From Naasia sp. (GTDB taxonomy: Bacteria > Actinomycetota > Actinomycetes > Actinomycetales > Microbacteriaceae), in contig NZ_JAODMK010000010.1 in NCBI RefSeq assembly GCF_025465545.1, positions 1 through 45,812 of the forward strand: a DNA stretch of 45,812 nucleotides, in the 5' to 3' direction. Under the pieces are notes generated by a model. The model did not search any database. It was not told where the DNA came from and saw only the letters and a list, made by a program, of their open reading frames with translations. Positions within the stretch are counted from its first letter, which is position 1, and each line of letters opens with the position of its first letter. This document shows, in pieces, positions 16,877-25,508 of this stretch. The position numbers and the translations under genes were made by a program.

Positions 16877-19300
16877 TCAGGGCGCGGAAGTCGCTGAGGG
16901 AGTCGGCGTCGGCGGTGCGACGGCGGACGGCGTCGGCGACGGCACGGGAGTGGCGGGCGGCGAGGCGGCCGGCGTCACCGGAACCGACGGCTCCGCGGGA
17001 TCCGGACCGGCGGGCTGCGAGCCGTTCGGATCGGGTGTCCCTGCGGGATCCGGAGTGGCGCTGCCGGGCGCGGCGGGAGAAGGCCCCGGCGTCGAAGAGC
17101 CGGCGACGGACGGGACCGGGGTGGGCGTGGCCGCAGGGTCCACTGCGGGCACGGCTGCCGGGTCCGCTTGGATGACGGCTGCCATCCGGTCCCGGATGTC
17201 ACTGAGCCGGGCCTGGATCTCGGACAGGGGCACGTCCCGGATGTTCCTGCCGAACTCCGCGAGCTCCTCGAACAGCCCGGCGAGGTCCGTCATGCTTCCC
17301 TCGCTCAGCGGACCCGTCACCGTGAGCACCAGCTGCTGGGCCAGCGCGAACGCGACGCAGTCCACGCAGTTGTAGTTGACGGCCTCGGCCAGGTTCTGCG
17401 GCACGACGACATCCGCCTGCCCCACGACGAGGACCACCTGGAAGCCGACGGCGACCGCCGCGCAGCCGGAGCAGCTCGCGAAGGCGTAAGCCTCGTTGGT
17501 CGTGTCGACCGTTCCGCCGTCGGCCCAGACCAGGGCGAAGGCGACGTCGTAGACGACCGACCCGTCGGTGGTGTTGACCGCGAGCGCCTGGCTGCCATCG
17601 CCATCCGGAGCGTTCGGCCGGTCGAAGGGGAAGACCCAGGCCGGAGGGTCGGTCCCCGAGCCGGTGTCTTCGCCGGCGGCCGGGCTGGGCCTGCCGACCG
17701 GCGCCGGAGCGGCGCCAGGGTTCCGGGGAACGAGCAGCAGCGACAGGGCCGGGCTGTCGGCGGTCGGCAGAGCGGCGTCGGCGGGCCAGAGCACCACGGT
17801 GTCGTCCTGGGCGCCCGCCCGCAGCTGCCCAGCCATGGGGGCGACGGCGCGGACGGCGTCGAGCACGGTGCCGGACTCGTAGGCCTGAACGGGCCGATAG
17901 GCCTGGCCGTCCGGCCACCAGACGAACGCGAGTGCCGCGAGGACCGCGACAGCCGCTCCCCCGGCAAGCCCCCGTCGCACCGGCCGGTCGCGGGTCGACT
18001 GCCAGGCGCTCGTGACCGTCTGGCGCAGCACCCGGAGCAGGATGTAGACGAGCCCCGCGACGGGGATGGCGATGGCGACGATGCCCAAGGCCCGCGCCGC
18101 GACCCCGCCGACGTCCCCGGTGCTCCACGCCGTGCTCAGGTGCTGCTGCTGCTCCACGATGCTCGCCCATGCGGTGCCCAGCACGCGGGGGAAGGCGAGG
18201 ACCATCAGCAGAAGCGAACCCAGCAGCATCGGCACGACGAGCAGGACCCAGAGAGAGATCACCGCGCGCGCGCCGGGCTTGAGGACCTTCGACTCCTGGT
18301 CGCCCCAGTGCCAGGGCAGCAGGCCCCGCAGAGTCGGCCGGATGCGCTGGAAGAGGTCGGGGACGCCGGTGGCGTCGGCCAGCAGGTGGTAGCCGTCGAA
18401 GCGCACGATGGGAGTCAGCTGGCGCAGCATCTGCAGGATCTGCGTGGCGACGATCAGGAGGAGTGCGTCGTACCGGGTGGCGAGCCAGAGCAGGACGATG
18501 ACGACCGAGACGATGGCGTTGAAGTAGAGGCCGCCCGCGTCGGTGCGGAGGCGGCCGACGCGTCCCAAGCGGTAGGAGTCGGTCACGTCCGTGTAGAAGG
18601 CCGGCCAGACGAGGTAGAGGCCGGCGCCCATGGTCCCGGGCGCCGCTCCCCCTCGGGTGGAGGCGGCGGCATGGCCGAACTCGTGGAATCCTGCCGACAG
18701 GAGGGTGACGAGGAACACCAGCAGGAGCAGGCCGGGCTTCTCGAACGCCTGATGGGTTGCGGAGCCGAGGCCCTTGTCGAAGAGCAGCCACCAGCAGATC
18801 GCGAGGAACGCGAGCAGCACCGGCACTGCGACGAACGGCGTGAAGAGTCGGGCGAAGGGCGCGGTGAGGCGGCGGGTGCGCTCGGGGTCGGTGACCGCGA
18901 TGCGGAACCGCATCCGCAGCAGGGGGTTGGCGCGCTTCACCTCCGGTTCGGTGCCGTCCGGGCGCTGCAGCAGGCCGAGCGGGAGCAGCTGGGCGGCGAT
19001 CAGCTTCTCGATGTCCGCGCCCGTCACGGATCGGGAGGTCGCGCTGCTGACGGTCCCGGCGATCTCGTCGGTCGTGCGGACGCCGTCGATCGCCTCCATC
19101 ACCTGGTAGAGCAGCGGCGTCAGCTGAAGGGTCTGGCCATCGCCGCGGCGTACCAGGGACGGGGGTTCCCGATACCCGGAGCCCGCGAGCTCGCCGAGCA
19201 GCTGCACGCCCGCGGCGTGCGTCGGCACGCTGCGTCCGGGCGGCGCTGCCTGAGCCGGTGGGCCGTCCGCACCCGGCGGCCCACCGGCCTCGATGGACAT
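16877..19300 (-). CDS. Polytopic M50-type zinc metalloprotease with PqqD/RRE-like N-terminal domain
   Basis: This 807-aa protein starts with a winged-helix domain of PqqD/RRE type (about 48-112; QLTPLLYQVMEAIDGVRTTD, then the GLL end), a fold known to bind leader peptides in RiPP systems. About eight membrane spans follow (157-460). Zinc-site motifs are HEFGH (206-210) in a membrane segment and FDGYH (301-305), whose Asp302 would be the third ligand, as in site-2-type peptidases. A large presumably extracellular part (465-710) contains CSGC (610-613) and CVDC (645-648), and the tail (711-807) is Pro/Thr/Ser-rich. It starts six bases after the repeat-protein gene with no ribosome site of its own, so translation is coupled to it. 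Related proteins are usually labelled peptide zinc metalloprotease; the function is unknown. Confidence 0.8.
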   Translation of the reverse strand: MSIEAGGPPGADGPPAQAAPPGRSVPTHAAGVQLLGELAGSGYREPPSLVRRGDGQTLQLTPLLYQVMEAIDGVRTTDEIAGTVSSATSRSVTGADIEKLIAAQLLPLGLLQRPDGTEPEVKRANPLLRMRFRIAVTDPERTRRLTAPFARLFTPFVAVPVLLAFLAICWWLLFDKGLGSATHQAFEKPGLLLLVFLVTLLSAGFHEFGHAAASTRGGAAPGTMGAGLYLVWPAFYTDVTDSYRLGRVGRLRTDAGGLYFNAIVSVVIVLLWLATRYDALLLIVATQILQMLRQLTPIVRFDGYHLLADATGVPDLFQRIRPTLRGLLPWHWGDQESKVLKPGARAVISLWVLLVVPMLLGSLLLMVLAFPRVLGTAWASIVEQQQHLSTAWSTGDVGGVAARALGIVAIAIPVAGLVYILLRVLRQTVTSAWQSTRDRPVRRGLAGGAAVAVLAALAFVWWPDGQAYRPVQAYESGTVLDAVRAVAPMAGQLRAGAQDDTVVLWPADAALPTADSPALSLLLVPRNPGAAPAPVGRPSPAAGEDTGSGTDPPAWVFPFDRPNAPDGDGSQALAVNTTDGSVVYDVAFALVWADGGTVDTTNEAYAFASCSGCAAVAVGFQVVLVVGQADVVVPQNLAEAVNYNCVDCVAFALAQQLVLTVTGPLSEGSMTDLAGLFEELAEFGRNIRDVPLSEIQARLSDIRDRMAAVIQADPAAVPAVDPAATPTPVPSVAGSSTPGPSPAAPGSATPDPAGTPDPNGSQPAGPDPAEPSVPVTPAASPPATPVPSPTPSAVAPPTPTPSATSAP

Positions 19301-19306
19301 CGGCGA

Positions 19307-20047
19307 CTACTGCTGCAGATCTGACGTCTGGTCGGCGTTCGCCGTGGCCGATCCGTCGATCTGCTGATTGATGATGGCGTCCTGCTGCGCGATCGCGACG
19401 GCATCGCTGTCCACCGAGCCGATGTTGGCGGCGACGGCGGCATCGATGGGCGCGGCGACGTTCGCGTTGGCGGCGACGGCGCCGTTGATGGGTGCGGCCA
19501 GGTCGGCGTCGGCGGCGAGGTTGACGTCCACGTTGAGCAGGTCGCCGTCCAGGGCCGACGCGGCGTCGCCCACGGCGCTCGTGCCGGCATCGGGCAGGGA
19601 ACCGCCGGGCAGTGCCGCGCCCGCGTCGGGAAGCGCACCGTCGACGGGGATCCCCTGGGCGTCCGCCGCCGCGGCGTCCGGTGCCGCGGTCGGGTCCGCC
19701 GCGGTGGCATCGGGCGCGGCGCTCCCGTCCTGGGTGATCACGCTGTCCTGGCCGCTGGTCGCGGTGGCGTCAGCGGCGATGCCCTGGTCGATGAGGGTGC
19801 CCTGGTCGGCCAGGGCTTGGGCGCTGGAGCCCGAGGAGAGGATGTTGGCCCCGACGGCCGCATCGATGGGGGCGGCGACGTTCGCGTTCGCGGCGACCGC
19901 GAGGTCGATGGGGGCGGCCACATCGAGGTTCAGATCAAGGTCGGCGTTGAGATCGAGGATCGAGGCGACTTCCTTGTCGGGCAGCGCAATGACGGTCTGC
20001 GCCTCCAACTCGTCGTGGGTCAGCGGCGGAAATTCCTCTGCGGTCAT
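19307..20047 (-). CDS. Acidic Ala/Asp-rich repeat protein, possible substrate or precursor of the M50 protein
   Basis: This 246-aa protein has no Arg, Cys, Trp or Tyr, and only one Lys (25), one His (11) and one Phe (6). Residues 1-30 are unique and leader-like (MTAEEFPPLTHDELEAQ, then VIALPDKEVASIL). Two long repeats of about 60 residues follow (41-100 and 181-240), each beginning with two tandem 14-residue units such as VAAPIDAAVGANIL, and ending in a Gln/Asp-rich segment. An Ala/Pro/Asp-rich linker (101-168) joins them. There is no signal peptide or membrane span. AGGGAG lies upstream of the ATG. It is the first gene of the operon with the M50 protein, which suggests that it is processed or exported by that protein; this is inference. 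Function unknown. Confidence 0.75.
   Translation of the reverse strand: MTAEEFPPLTHDELEAQTVIALPDKEVASILDLNADLDLNLDVAAPIDLAVAANANVAAPIDAAVGANILSSGSSAQALADQGTLIDQGIAADATATSGQDSVITQDGSAAPDATAADPTAAPDAAAADAQGIPVDGALPDAGAALPGGSLPDAGTSAVGDAASALDGDLLNVDVNLAADADLAAPINGAVAANANVAAPIDAAVAANIGSVDSDAVAIAQQDAIINQQIDGSATANADQTSDLQQ
19328..19507 (-). repeat. Second copy of the 60-residue repeat inside the repeat protein
   Basis: It encodes residues 181-240, with the tandem units LAAPINGAVAANAN and VAAPIDAAVAANIG followed by DAVAIAQQDAIINQQIDGSA. It aligns without gaps to residues 41-100, exactly 140 residues (420 bp) apart. Confidence 0.7.
19748..19927 (-). repeat. First copy of the 60-residue repeat inside the repeat protein
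   Basis: It encodes residues 41-100, with the tandem units VAAPIDLAVAANAN and VAAPIDAAVGANIL followed by AQALADQGTLIDQGIAADAT. It pairs with the copy at 19328-19507. Confidence 0.7.
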
Positions 20048-20086
20048 GACAATCTCCCTAGTCAGGAGCCGGTTATGCTCGGTTCC

Positions 20087-20116
20087 GTCCTACCGCGAGC
20101 AGGGCGCCGGGTGCAA
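20087..20116 (-). promoter_or_regulatory. Possible promoter of the repeat-protein/M50 operon
   Basis: On the minus strand TTGCAC (20111-20116) and TAGGAC (20087-20092) are separated by 18 bp. The -35 is close to consensus; the -10 has C instead of T at its last base. It lies 40 bp before the repeat-protein ATG. Confidence 0.3.
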
Positions 20117-20174
20117 CCGCTTCCTGTGAGGTTGCCGCACGACTGAAGAAGCGCTAGTGGAGACCTGAAGACCG

Positions 20175-20936
20175 CTAATTCGGCGGCTGGCCGTTCGAGG
20201 CCGTCACTCCCCCGTCGACCGGGAGGATCACGCCGGTGAGGAAGCGTGCGTCGTCGCTGGCGAGGAAGAGGATCGCGTCGGCGACCTCCTCCGGCTCGCC
20301 GAAGCGGCCGAGCGGGATCCGCTCCTGGAAGGCGGCGAGGATCTGGGGGTCGCCGATCATGTCCTCGGTCATCGCCGACCGGATCAGGGTCGGCGCCACC
20401 GCGTTGACCCTCACGCCGTCCTTGCCCGAGTCGAGGGCCATCGCCCGGGTCAGGTTGCTCACCGCACCCTTCGCCGCGTTGTAGGCCGCCTGGCGCCAGT
20501 CGGCCGCGAGCCCCGAGACGCTGGACATGTTGACGATGTTGCCCTTCGACCTCACGAGGTGGGGCAGCGCGGCCCGGCAGCCGAAGAAGACCCCGTCGAC
20601 GTCGACGCTCATGATCTTGCGCCAGTCCTCGGTGCTCGTCCCCGGCACGTCCGCCATCACGACGACGCCTGCGTTGTTCACCAGCACGTCGAGCGAGCCG
20701 AAGGAGTCGGCGGTCTCGTCGATGAGGTCGGTGATCTGCTGCTCGTTCGACACGTCGGCGACCCTGACCGTCGCCGTGCCCGCCGGCAGGTCGGCGGCGA
20801 CCGAATTCAGTCCCTCCTCGTTCTGGTCGACCAGGACGACGTGGGCGCCCTCCCGGCCGAACGCTCGAGCCGTGGCTGCACCGATGCCCGAGCCCGCGCC
20901 TGTCACGATCACGACCTTGCCCTCGAACCGCGCCAT
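20175..20936 (-). CDS. SDR family oxidoreductase
   Basis: This 253-aa classical short-chain dehydrogenase has TGAGSGIGAATA (12-23) for NAD(P), LVNNAG (about 85-90), the catalytic Ser in VNMSSVSG, YNAAKGA with the Tyr-Lys pair, and FLTGVILPVDGGVT near the end. An Asp (VLVDQN) after the second strand favours NAD over NADP. Length is normal. It lies between the helicase gene and the repeat-protein operon on the same strand with a 127-bp gap to the latter, so it is probably a separate unit. The substrate is unknown. Confidence 0.92.
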   Translation of the reverse strand: MARFEGKVVIVTGAGSGIGAATARAFGREGAHVVLVDQNEEGLNSVAADLPAGTATVRVADVSNEQQITDLIDETADSFGSLDVLVNNAGVVVMADVPGTSTEDWRKIMSVDVDGVFFGCRAALPHLVRSKGNIVNMSSVSGLAADWRQAAYNAAKGAVSNLTRAMALDSGKDGVRVNAVAPTLIRSAMTEDMIGDPQILAAFQERIPLGRFGEPEEVADAILFLASDDARFLTGVILPVDGGVTASNGQPPN

Positions 20937-20993
20937 GGATTCCGCCCCTCGTGTCTGTCCGGTCTTCAGCCTGGCATGCCCGAGTGCGATCAG

Positions 20994-23477
20994 TCAGAGG
21001 CGGTCGAGGCCCAGGATGCGGACCACCGCGATGCCCTCCTCCTCGGAGGCGACCAGATCCACTTCGGCGCGGAGGCCCCAGTCGTGGTCGCCCGACGGAT
21101 CGTCGAGGATCTGCCGCACCTTCCAGACCCCTGGCTCCTCGGTGACCAGGAGCATCGTCGAGCTGCGGGCGGCCGGCCCTGTGCCGATCGTGTCGTGCTC
21201 CCCGTAGTACGCGTCGAGCGCGGCCGCCCAGGCGTCGCCGTCCATTCCGGACTCCGCGTCGAGCGCGCCGAGGTCGTCGGGCCGGTCCAGGGCCGCCAGC
21301 TGCACGCGGCGGAACAGCTCGTTGCGCACCAGAACCAGGAAGGCGCGACGGTTGGTGAGCACGCTCGGCGGGGCCGGCGGCACCACGGGGGCCTCCGGAT
21401 CGAGGGCGGGGTTGACCAGCTGCTCCCACTCGTCCACCAGGCTGGAGTCGACCTGCCGCACCAGCTCGCCGAGCCACTCGATCAGGTCGAGGAGCTCCTC
21501 CCCCTTCGACTCCTCGGGCACGGTCTGCCGGATGGCCCGGTAGGCGTCGCTGAGGTAGCGGAGCACCAGGCCCTCGCTGCGGCCCAGCGCATAGAAGGAC
21601 ACGTACTCGCCGAACGTCATGGCCCGCTCGAACATGTCGCGCACCACCGACTTGGGGCGCAGCTCGAAGTCGCGCACCCACGGCTGGCTGGACGCGAACG
21701 TCTCGAACGACTGCTCGAGCAGGTCGGCGAGGGGGCGCGGGTAGCTGATGCCCTCGAGCAGCTCCATCCTCTGGTCGTACTCGATGCCCTCCGCCTTCAT
21801 GGCGGCGACCGCCTCGCCGCGCGCCTTGAACTCCTGCTGGGAGAGCACCGGCCGCGGGTTGTCCAGGGTGGACTCGATCACACTGATCACGTCGAGGGCG
21901 TGGGTGGGGGAATCGGGATCGAGCAGCTCGAACGCCGCGAGGGCGAACGGCGAGAGCGGCTGGTTGAGGGCGAAGTTGGGCGGCAGGTCGACCATCAGCC
22001 GGATCTGCCCGCCGACCACCTCGACGACCTCCGCGGCGACGAGGGTCCGGTAGATCCCGATGGCCCGCCGGGCCAGCTCGAACTGCCGGGCTCGGGGCTC
22101 GTGGTTGTCGAACACCAGGCTGCGCACGTTGTGCAGCACGTCTCCCCCGCGGGCGATCACGTTGATGAGCATCGCGGCGGTCAGCTGCATGCTGCTCGCC
22201 AGCGGCTCGGGCTCCGCATCGACCAGCTTGCGGAAGCTCGGCTCGCCCCAGGAGACGAAGCCCTCCGGCGCCTTCTTCCGGATGATCTTGCGGCGCTTCT
22301 TCACGTCGTCGCCGGCCTTGGCGATCGACTTCGCGTTCTCGATCTCGTGCTCCGGCGCCTCCACGATCACCGTGCCGGCGGTGTCGTAGCCCGCGCGTCC
22401 GGCTCGACCGGCGATCTGGTGGAACTCGCGGGCCGTCAGCTGCCGGGTCCGGGTGCCGTCGTACTTGGTGAGGGCGGTGAGCAGCACGGTGCGGATCGGC
22501 ACGTTGATGCCGACGCCGAGGGTGTCCGTGCCGCAGATGATCTTGAGCAGGCCGCGCTGCGCCAGCTGCTCCACCAGCCGGCGGTACTTGGGCAGCATGC
22601 CCGCGTGGTGCACGCCGATGCCGCTCCGCACGAGGCGGCTGAGGGTGCGGCCGAAGCCGGTGGTGAACCGGAAGCCGCCGATCTCGTCGGCGATCCGGTC
22701 GCGGGCGTCCCGGTCGATGACCCGGATGCTGCTGAGCGCCTGCGCTCGCTCCATGGCGGCCGCCTGGGAGAAGTGGACGATGTAGACCGGCGCCTGTCCG
22801 CTGTGCAGCAGCTCCTCCACCGTCTCCTGCACCTGCGTGCCCGCGTAGTAGAAGTGCAGCGGAACGGGCCGCTCCACACTCGTCACCCGCGCGGTGGGGC
22901 GGCCGGTCCGCCTGCTCAGGTCTTCGGCGATCGCGGAGACGTCGCCGAGGGTGGCCGACATCAGCACGAACTGCACGCGCGGCAGGGTGAGCAGCGGCAC
23001 CTGCCATGCCCACCCGCGGTCCGGGTCGGAGTAGAAGTGGAACTCGTCCATCACGACCTGATCGACCGGGGCATCGGCGCCGCGGCGGAGCGCGAGGTTG
23101 GCGAGGATCTCGGCGGTGCAGCAGAGGATCGGCGCGTCCGGGTTCACCGAGGAGTCGCCGGTCACCATTCCCACGTTCGCCGCGCCGAAGATGTCGACGA
23201 GGGCGAAGAACTTCTCGCTGACCAGCGCTTTGATCGGCGCGGTGTAGTAGCTGCGCTTGCCCTGCGCCACGGCGGTCGCGTGCGCAGCGACCGCGACGAG
23301 GGACTTGCCGCTGCCGGTGGGCGTGGCCAGGATCACATGCGAGCCCGTGACGATCTCGAGCAGCGCCTCGTCCTGCGCCGGGTACAGCTGCAGTCCCTGC
23401 TCCGCGGCCCAGTCGGCGAAGGCAGCGTAGGCGGCATCCGGATCGTCGGTGGTCGGCATCCGGTCGAGGAGGGGCAT
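20994..23477 (-). CDS. Ski2-like superfamily 2 helicase, DEAD/DEAH type with actinobacterial C-terminal domain
   Basis: This 827-aa ATP-dependent helicase has motif I ATPTGSGKS (51-59), motif II DEFH (144-147), motif III MSATL and motif VI QIAGRAGRAG. This is a Ski2/Mtr4-like core. The C-terminal half matches in layout the DUF3516-type region of actinobacterial helicases. Motif II reading DEFH instead of DEVH or DEAH is a minor variant. ATG 23477 was chosen because the next gene upstream is divergent with its ATG at 23540 and the longer frame to 23567 would run into it. RNA or DNA unwinding in repair or RNA decay is likely; the exact role is unknown. Confidence 0.9.
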   Translation of the reverse strand: MPLLDRMPTTDDPDAAYAAFADWAAEQGLQLYPAQDEALLEIVTGSHVILATPTGSGKSLVAVAAHATAVAQGKRSYYTAPIKALVSEKFFALVDIFGAANVGMVTGDSSVNPDAPILCCTAEILANLALRRGADAPVDQVVMDEFHFYSDPDRGWAWQVPLLTLPRVQFVLMSATLGDVSAIAEDLSRRTGRPTARVTSVERPVPLHFYYAGTQVQETVEELLHSGQAPVYIVHFSQAAAMERAQALSSIRVIDRDARDRIADEIGGFRFTTGFGRTLSRLVRSGIGVHHAGMLPKYRRLVEQLAQRGLLKIICGTDTLGVGINVPIRTVLLTALTKYDGTRTRQLTAREFHQIAGRAGRAGYDTAGTVIVEAPEHEIENAKSIAKAGDDVKKRRKIIRKKAPEGFVSWGEPSFRKLVDAEPEPLASSMQLTAAMLINVIARGGDVLHNVRSLVFDNHEPRARQFELARRAIGIYRTLVAAEVVEVVGGQIRLMVDLPPNFALNQPLSPFALAAFELLDPDSPTHALDVISVIESTLDNPRPVLSQQEFKARGEAVAAMKAEGIEYDQRMELLEGISYPRPLADLLEQSFETFASSQPWVRDFELRPKSVVRDMFERAMTFGEYVSFYALGRSEGLVLRYLSDAYRAIRQTVPEESKGEELLDLIEWLGELVRQVDSSLVDEWEQLVNPALDPEAPVVPPAPPSVLTNRRAFLVLVRNELFRRVQLAALDRPDDLGALDAESGMDGDAWAAALDAYYGEHDTIGTGPAARSSTMLLVTEEPGVWKVRQILDDPSGDHDWGLRAEVDLVASEEEGIAVVRILGLDRL

Positions 23478-23539
23478 CGAGGAACCAGTCTTCCCTACTG
23501 GGGCTTCCTCCTCTCCGGGAAGCGGTGTTGGCTTGCCCC

Positions 23540-24481
23540 ATGGCACAGGCATGGCAGGCGACGGCATTCGGCGGACCCGAGGTTCTCGAGCTCACGGAGA
23601 TCGAGGTTCCCGAGCCGCAGCGCGGCGAGGTCACCATCGACGTGCGGGCGGTGGGGCTCAACCCCACCGACTTCAAGGCGTTCAGCGGCCGCAACAACTC
23701 CGATCCGAGCACCCTGCCGATCCGGATCGGCCATGAGGTGGCCGGGGTGATCTCGGCCATCGGGCCCGGCACCGAGCTCGCGAGCGGCGGCGGCGCGGTC
23801 GGCGACGAGGTGCTCGCCTACCGGGTGAAGGGCGCCTGCGCGACATCGATCACGGTGCCCGCGAGGGACGTCTTCGCCAAGCCCGCCGCCCTCCAGTTCC
23901 CCGAGGCGGCCAACCTGCTGCTCGCCGGTGCCACGGCCTCCGAGATGCTGCACGTCACCGCAGTCGCCGCGGGCGAGACGATCGTCGTGCATGGCGCCTC
24001 GGGAGCGGTCGGCGTGAGCGTGCTTCAGCAGGCGCGCCGGCTCGGCGCCCGGGTGATCGGCACGGCGAGCGAGCGGAACTTCGACGTGATCCGCCGCTTC
24101 GGGGCCGAGCCGGTCGCCTACGGTGCCGGGCTCGAGTCCCGCCTGACTCGGCTCGCCCCGGAAGGATTGGACGCGTCCCTCGACACGGTCGGCACCGACG
24201 AGGCGGTCGACGTCTCGCTGTCGCTGCTGGCGGACCGCTCGCGGATCGTCACCATCGCCGCCTTCGGCCGCGCGCAGCGTGACGGCATCCGGCTGATCGG
24301 CGGCATGATGCCGGAGAGCGCCAGGTACCGGGACGAGGTGCGAGCCGAGCTCGTCCGGCTGGCGGAAGCGGGCGAGCTGGTGGTGCCGATGGCACGGACG
24401 TTCCCGTTCGACGAGGCTCCCGCCGCGCTCCAGCTGCTCAAGTCGGAGCATCCGGGCGGCAAGATCGCCCTGGTCCGGTAG
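23540..24481 (+). CDS. Zinc-independent MDR-type NADP oxidoreductase (quinone oxidoreductase-like)
   Basis: This 313-aa protein is a medium-chain dehydrogenase/reductase of the quinone oxidoreductase type. It has the GroES-like start (QATAFGGPEVLELTEIEVPE), LNPTDFKAFSG, GHEVAGVISAIGPG and the nucleotide-binding VVHGASGAVGVSVLQQARRL, with TASERN after the second strand favouring NADPH. No zinc ligands are present. The ATG at 23540 begins MAQAWQATAF, the normal N-terminus; it is divergent from the helicase gene by 62 bp. The substrate is probably a quinone or an enal, but this is not visible in the sequence. Confidence 0.9.
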   Translation: MAQAWQATAFGGPEVLELTEIEVPEPQRGEVTIDVRAVGLNPTDFKAFSGRNNSDPSTLPIRIGHEVAGVISAIGPGTELASGGGAVGDEVLAYRVKGACATSITVPARDVFAKPAALQFPEAANLLLAGATASEMLHVTAVAAGETIVVHGASGAVGVSVLQQARRLGARVIGTASERNFDVIRRFGAEPVAYGAGLESRLTRLAPEGLDASLDTVGTDEAVDVSLSLLADRSRIVTIAAFGRAQRDGIRLIGGMMPESARYRDEVRAELVRLAEAGELVVPMARTFPFDEAPAALQLLKSEHPGGKIALVR

Positions 24482-24505
24482 GGGCACGGGCCGGACTGCG
24501 CTCCT

Positions 24506-24523
24506 GTCGACGGGGCCGTCGAC
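24506..24523. terminator. Hairpin after the oxidoreductase gene
   Basis: GTCGACGG and CCGTCGAC are perfect 8-bp arms around GG, 24 bp after the stop. Because a 2-base loop is too tight, the effective stem is about 7 bp. It is a terminator candidate. Confidence 0.35.
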
Positions 24524-24707
24524 GGGATGCGAATCGACGATCGGGCCGGGCACCCCACCGATCAGGTCGACGAGCTGTCCGTCGGGGTCCGAGGCTCAGC
24601 CGGGCGGCGCGCAATAGCCGCCGCCCGTTCTGGGGCCGCCCCTTCTGGGAGTGTCGTCCCTGGTGGCGATGGGAATAGCGTCGGCGCACCAAGCGAAAGA
24701 CGGACCG

Positions 24708-25502
24708 ATGACCCTCACTTCCTCTGCGACGAGCACCGGCCTGGCCGGGCAGCTCCTCATCGACGAAGTCCTGCGCCGGCTCGAACGCCAGCCCGAGCGC
24801 ACCCTCCTCGATCGCGTGCTGGGCCACTCGCCCATAGCGGAGCGGGATCTGCCCTGGTATCTCGGAGCCAAGGGCGAACGGGTGGTCGGCGCCGTCCTCA
24901 GTCGGCTCCCCCAGGGGTGGGCCGTTCTGCACTCGCTGCCGATCGGCCACGCGGCCGATATCGACCACATCGTGATCGGGCCGGGCGGCGTCTTCGTGGT
25001 CAGCACCAAGCATCACCCGGGCAAGAAGGTGTGGGTGGCCGGTCACGGCTTCCTCGTCTCCGGCCGCCGACTTCCCTACATGGGCAAGGCGGGCCGCGAG
25101 GCGGACCGCGTGACGGAGACCCTCGCCTCGGCCGGAGCGTTCGGCATCCCCGTGGAGCCGATCATCGTGCTCGTCGGCGTCGCGTCGCTCACCGTCCGGA
25201 GCCAGCCCGACGTTCCCGTGCTCGAGGCCCGGCGTCTGCTCTCCTGGCTCGCCTCGCAGCCGCAGCGGCTCGAGGCGGAGGCCGTGCAGGAGCTCGTCCG
25301 CCGGCTCTCCCGAGCCGACCTGTGGGCGGACACCCGTCCGCACGTCGCTCACGCCGGTGTCCGCTTCGGGCAGCTGGATGCGCAGGTGCGCGCCGCTTCC
25401 GTGGTCCGCCGGCTCTGGACCGTCGGAATCGTCGGTGCGGCGGTCTGGTGCGGCATGATCGCCGTGCCCTCCGCGATGGCCGCGCTGACGCTGACGCAGT
25501 AG
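24708..25502 (+). CDS. NERD domain protein with C-terminal membrane segment
   Basis: This 264-aa protein contains a NERD (nuclease-related) domain. The key stretch is ADIDHIVIGPGGVFVVSTKH, where the Asp and Lys match the nuclease-like D...(S/E)xK pattern of the family, after GAKGERVVGAVLSRLPQGW. The last 30 residues hold one hydrophobic span (LWTVGIVGAAVWCGMIAV), so the protein is probably tail-anchored with the NERD domain in the cytoplasm. Start at ATG 24708, with AAAGACGGA upstream. It converges on a membrane protein gene with only six bases between. NERD function is not established. Confidence 0.85.
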   Translation: MTLTSSATSTGLAGQLLIDEVLRRLERQPERTLLDRVLGHSPIAERDLPWYLGAKGERVVGAVLSRLPQGWAVLHSLPIGHAADIDHIVIGPGGVFVVSTKHHPGKKVWVAGHGFLVSGRRLPYMGKAGREADRVTETLASAGAFGIPVEPIIVLVGVASLTVRSQPDVPVLEARRLLSWLASQPQRLEAEAVQELVRRLSRADLWADTRPHVAHAGVRFGQLDAQVRAASVVRRLWTVGIVGAAVWCGMIAVPSAMAALTLTQ

Positions 25503-25508
25503 CCGCTT

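Noticed and set aside
20062-23772. Very long open frames antisense to the helicase gene and across neighbouring genes
   Set aside because: They are produced by the strong G/C third-position bias of the real genes; translations are Arg/Ala/Gly-rich with no domain or ribosome site.
24482-24707. Minus-strand stretch reading SDPDGQLVDLIGGVPGP, like the end of a VOC or similar protein
   Set aside because: It is preceded at once by an in-frame stop and has no start codon; too short to call a gene remnant.
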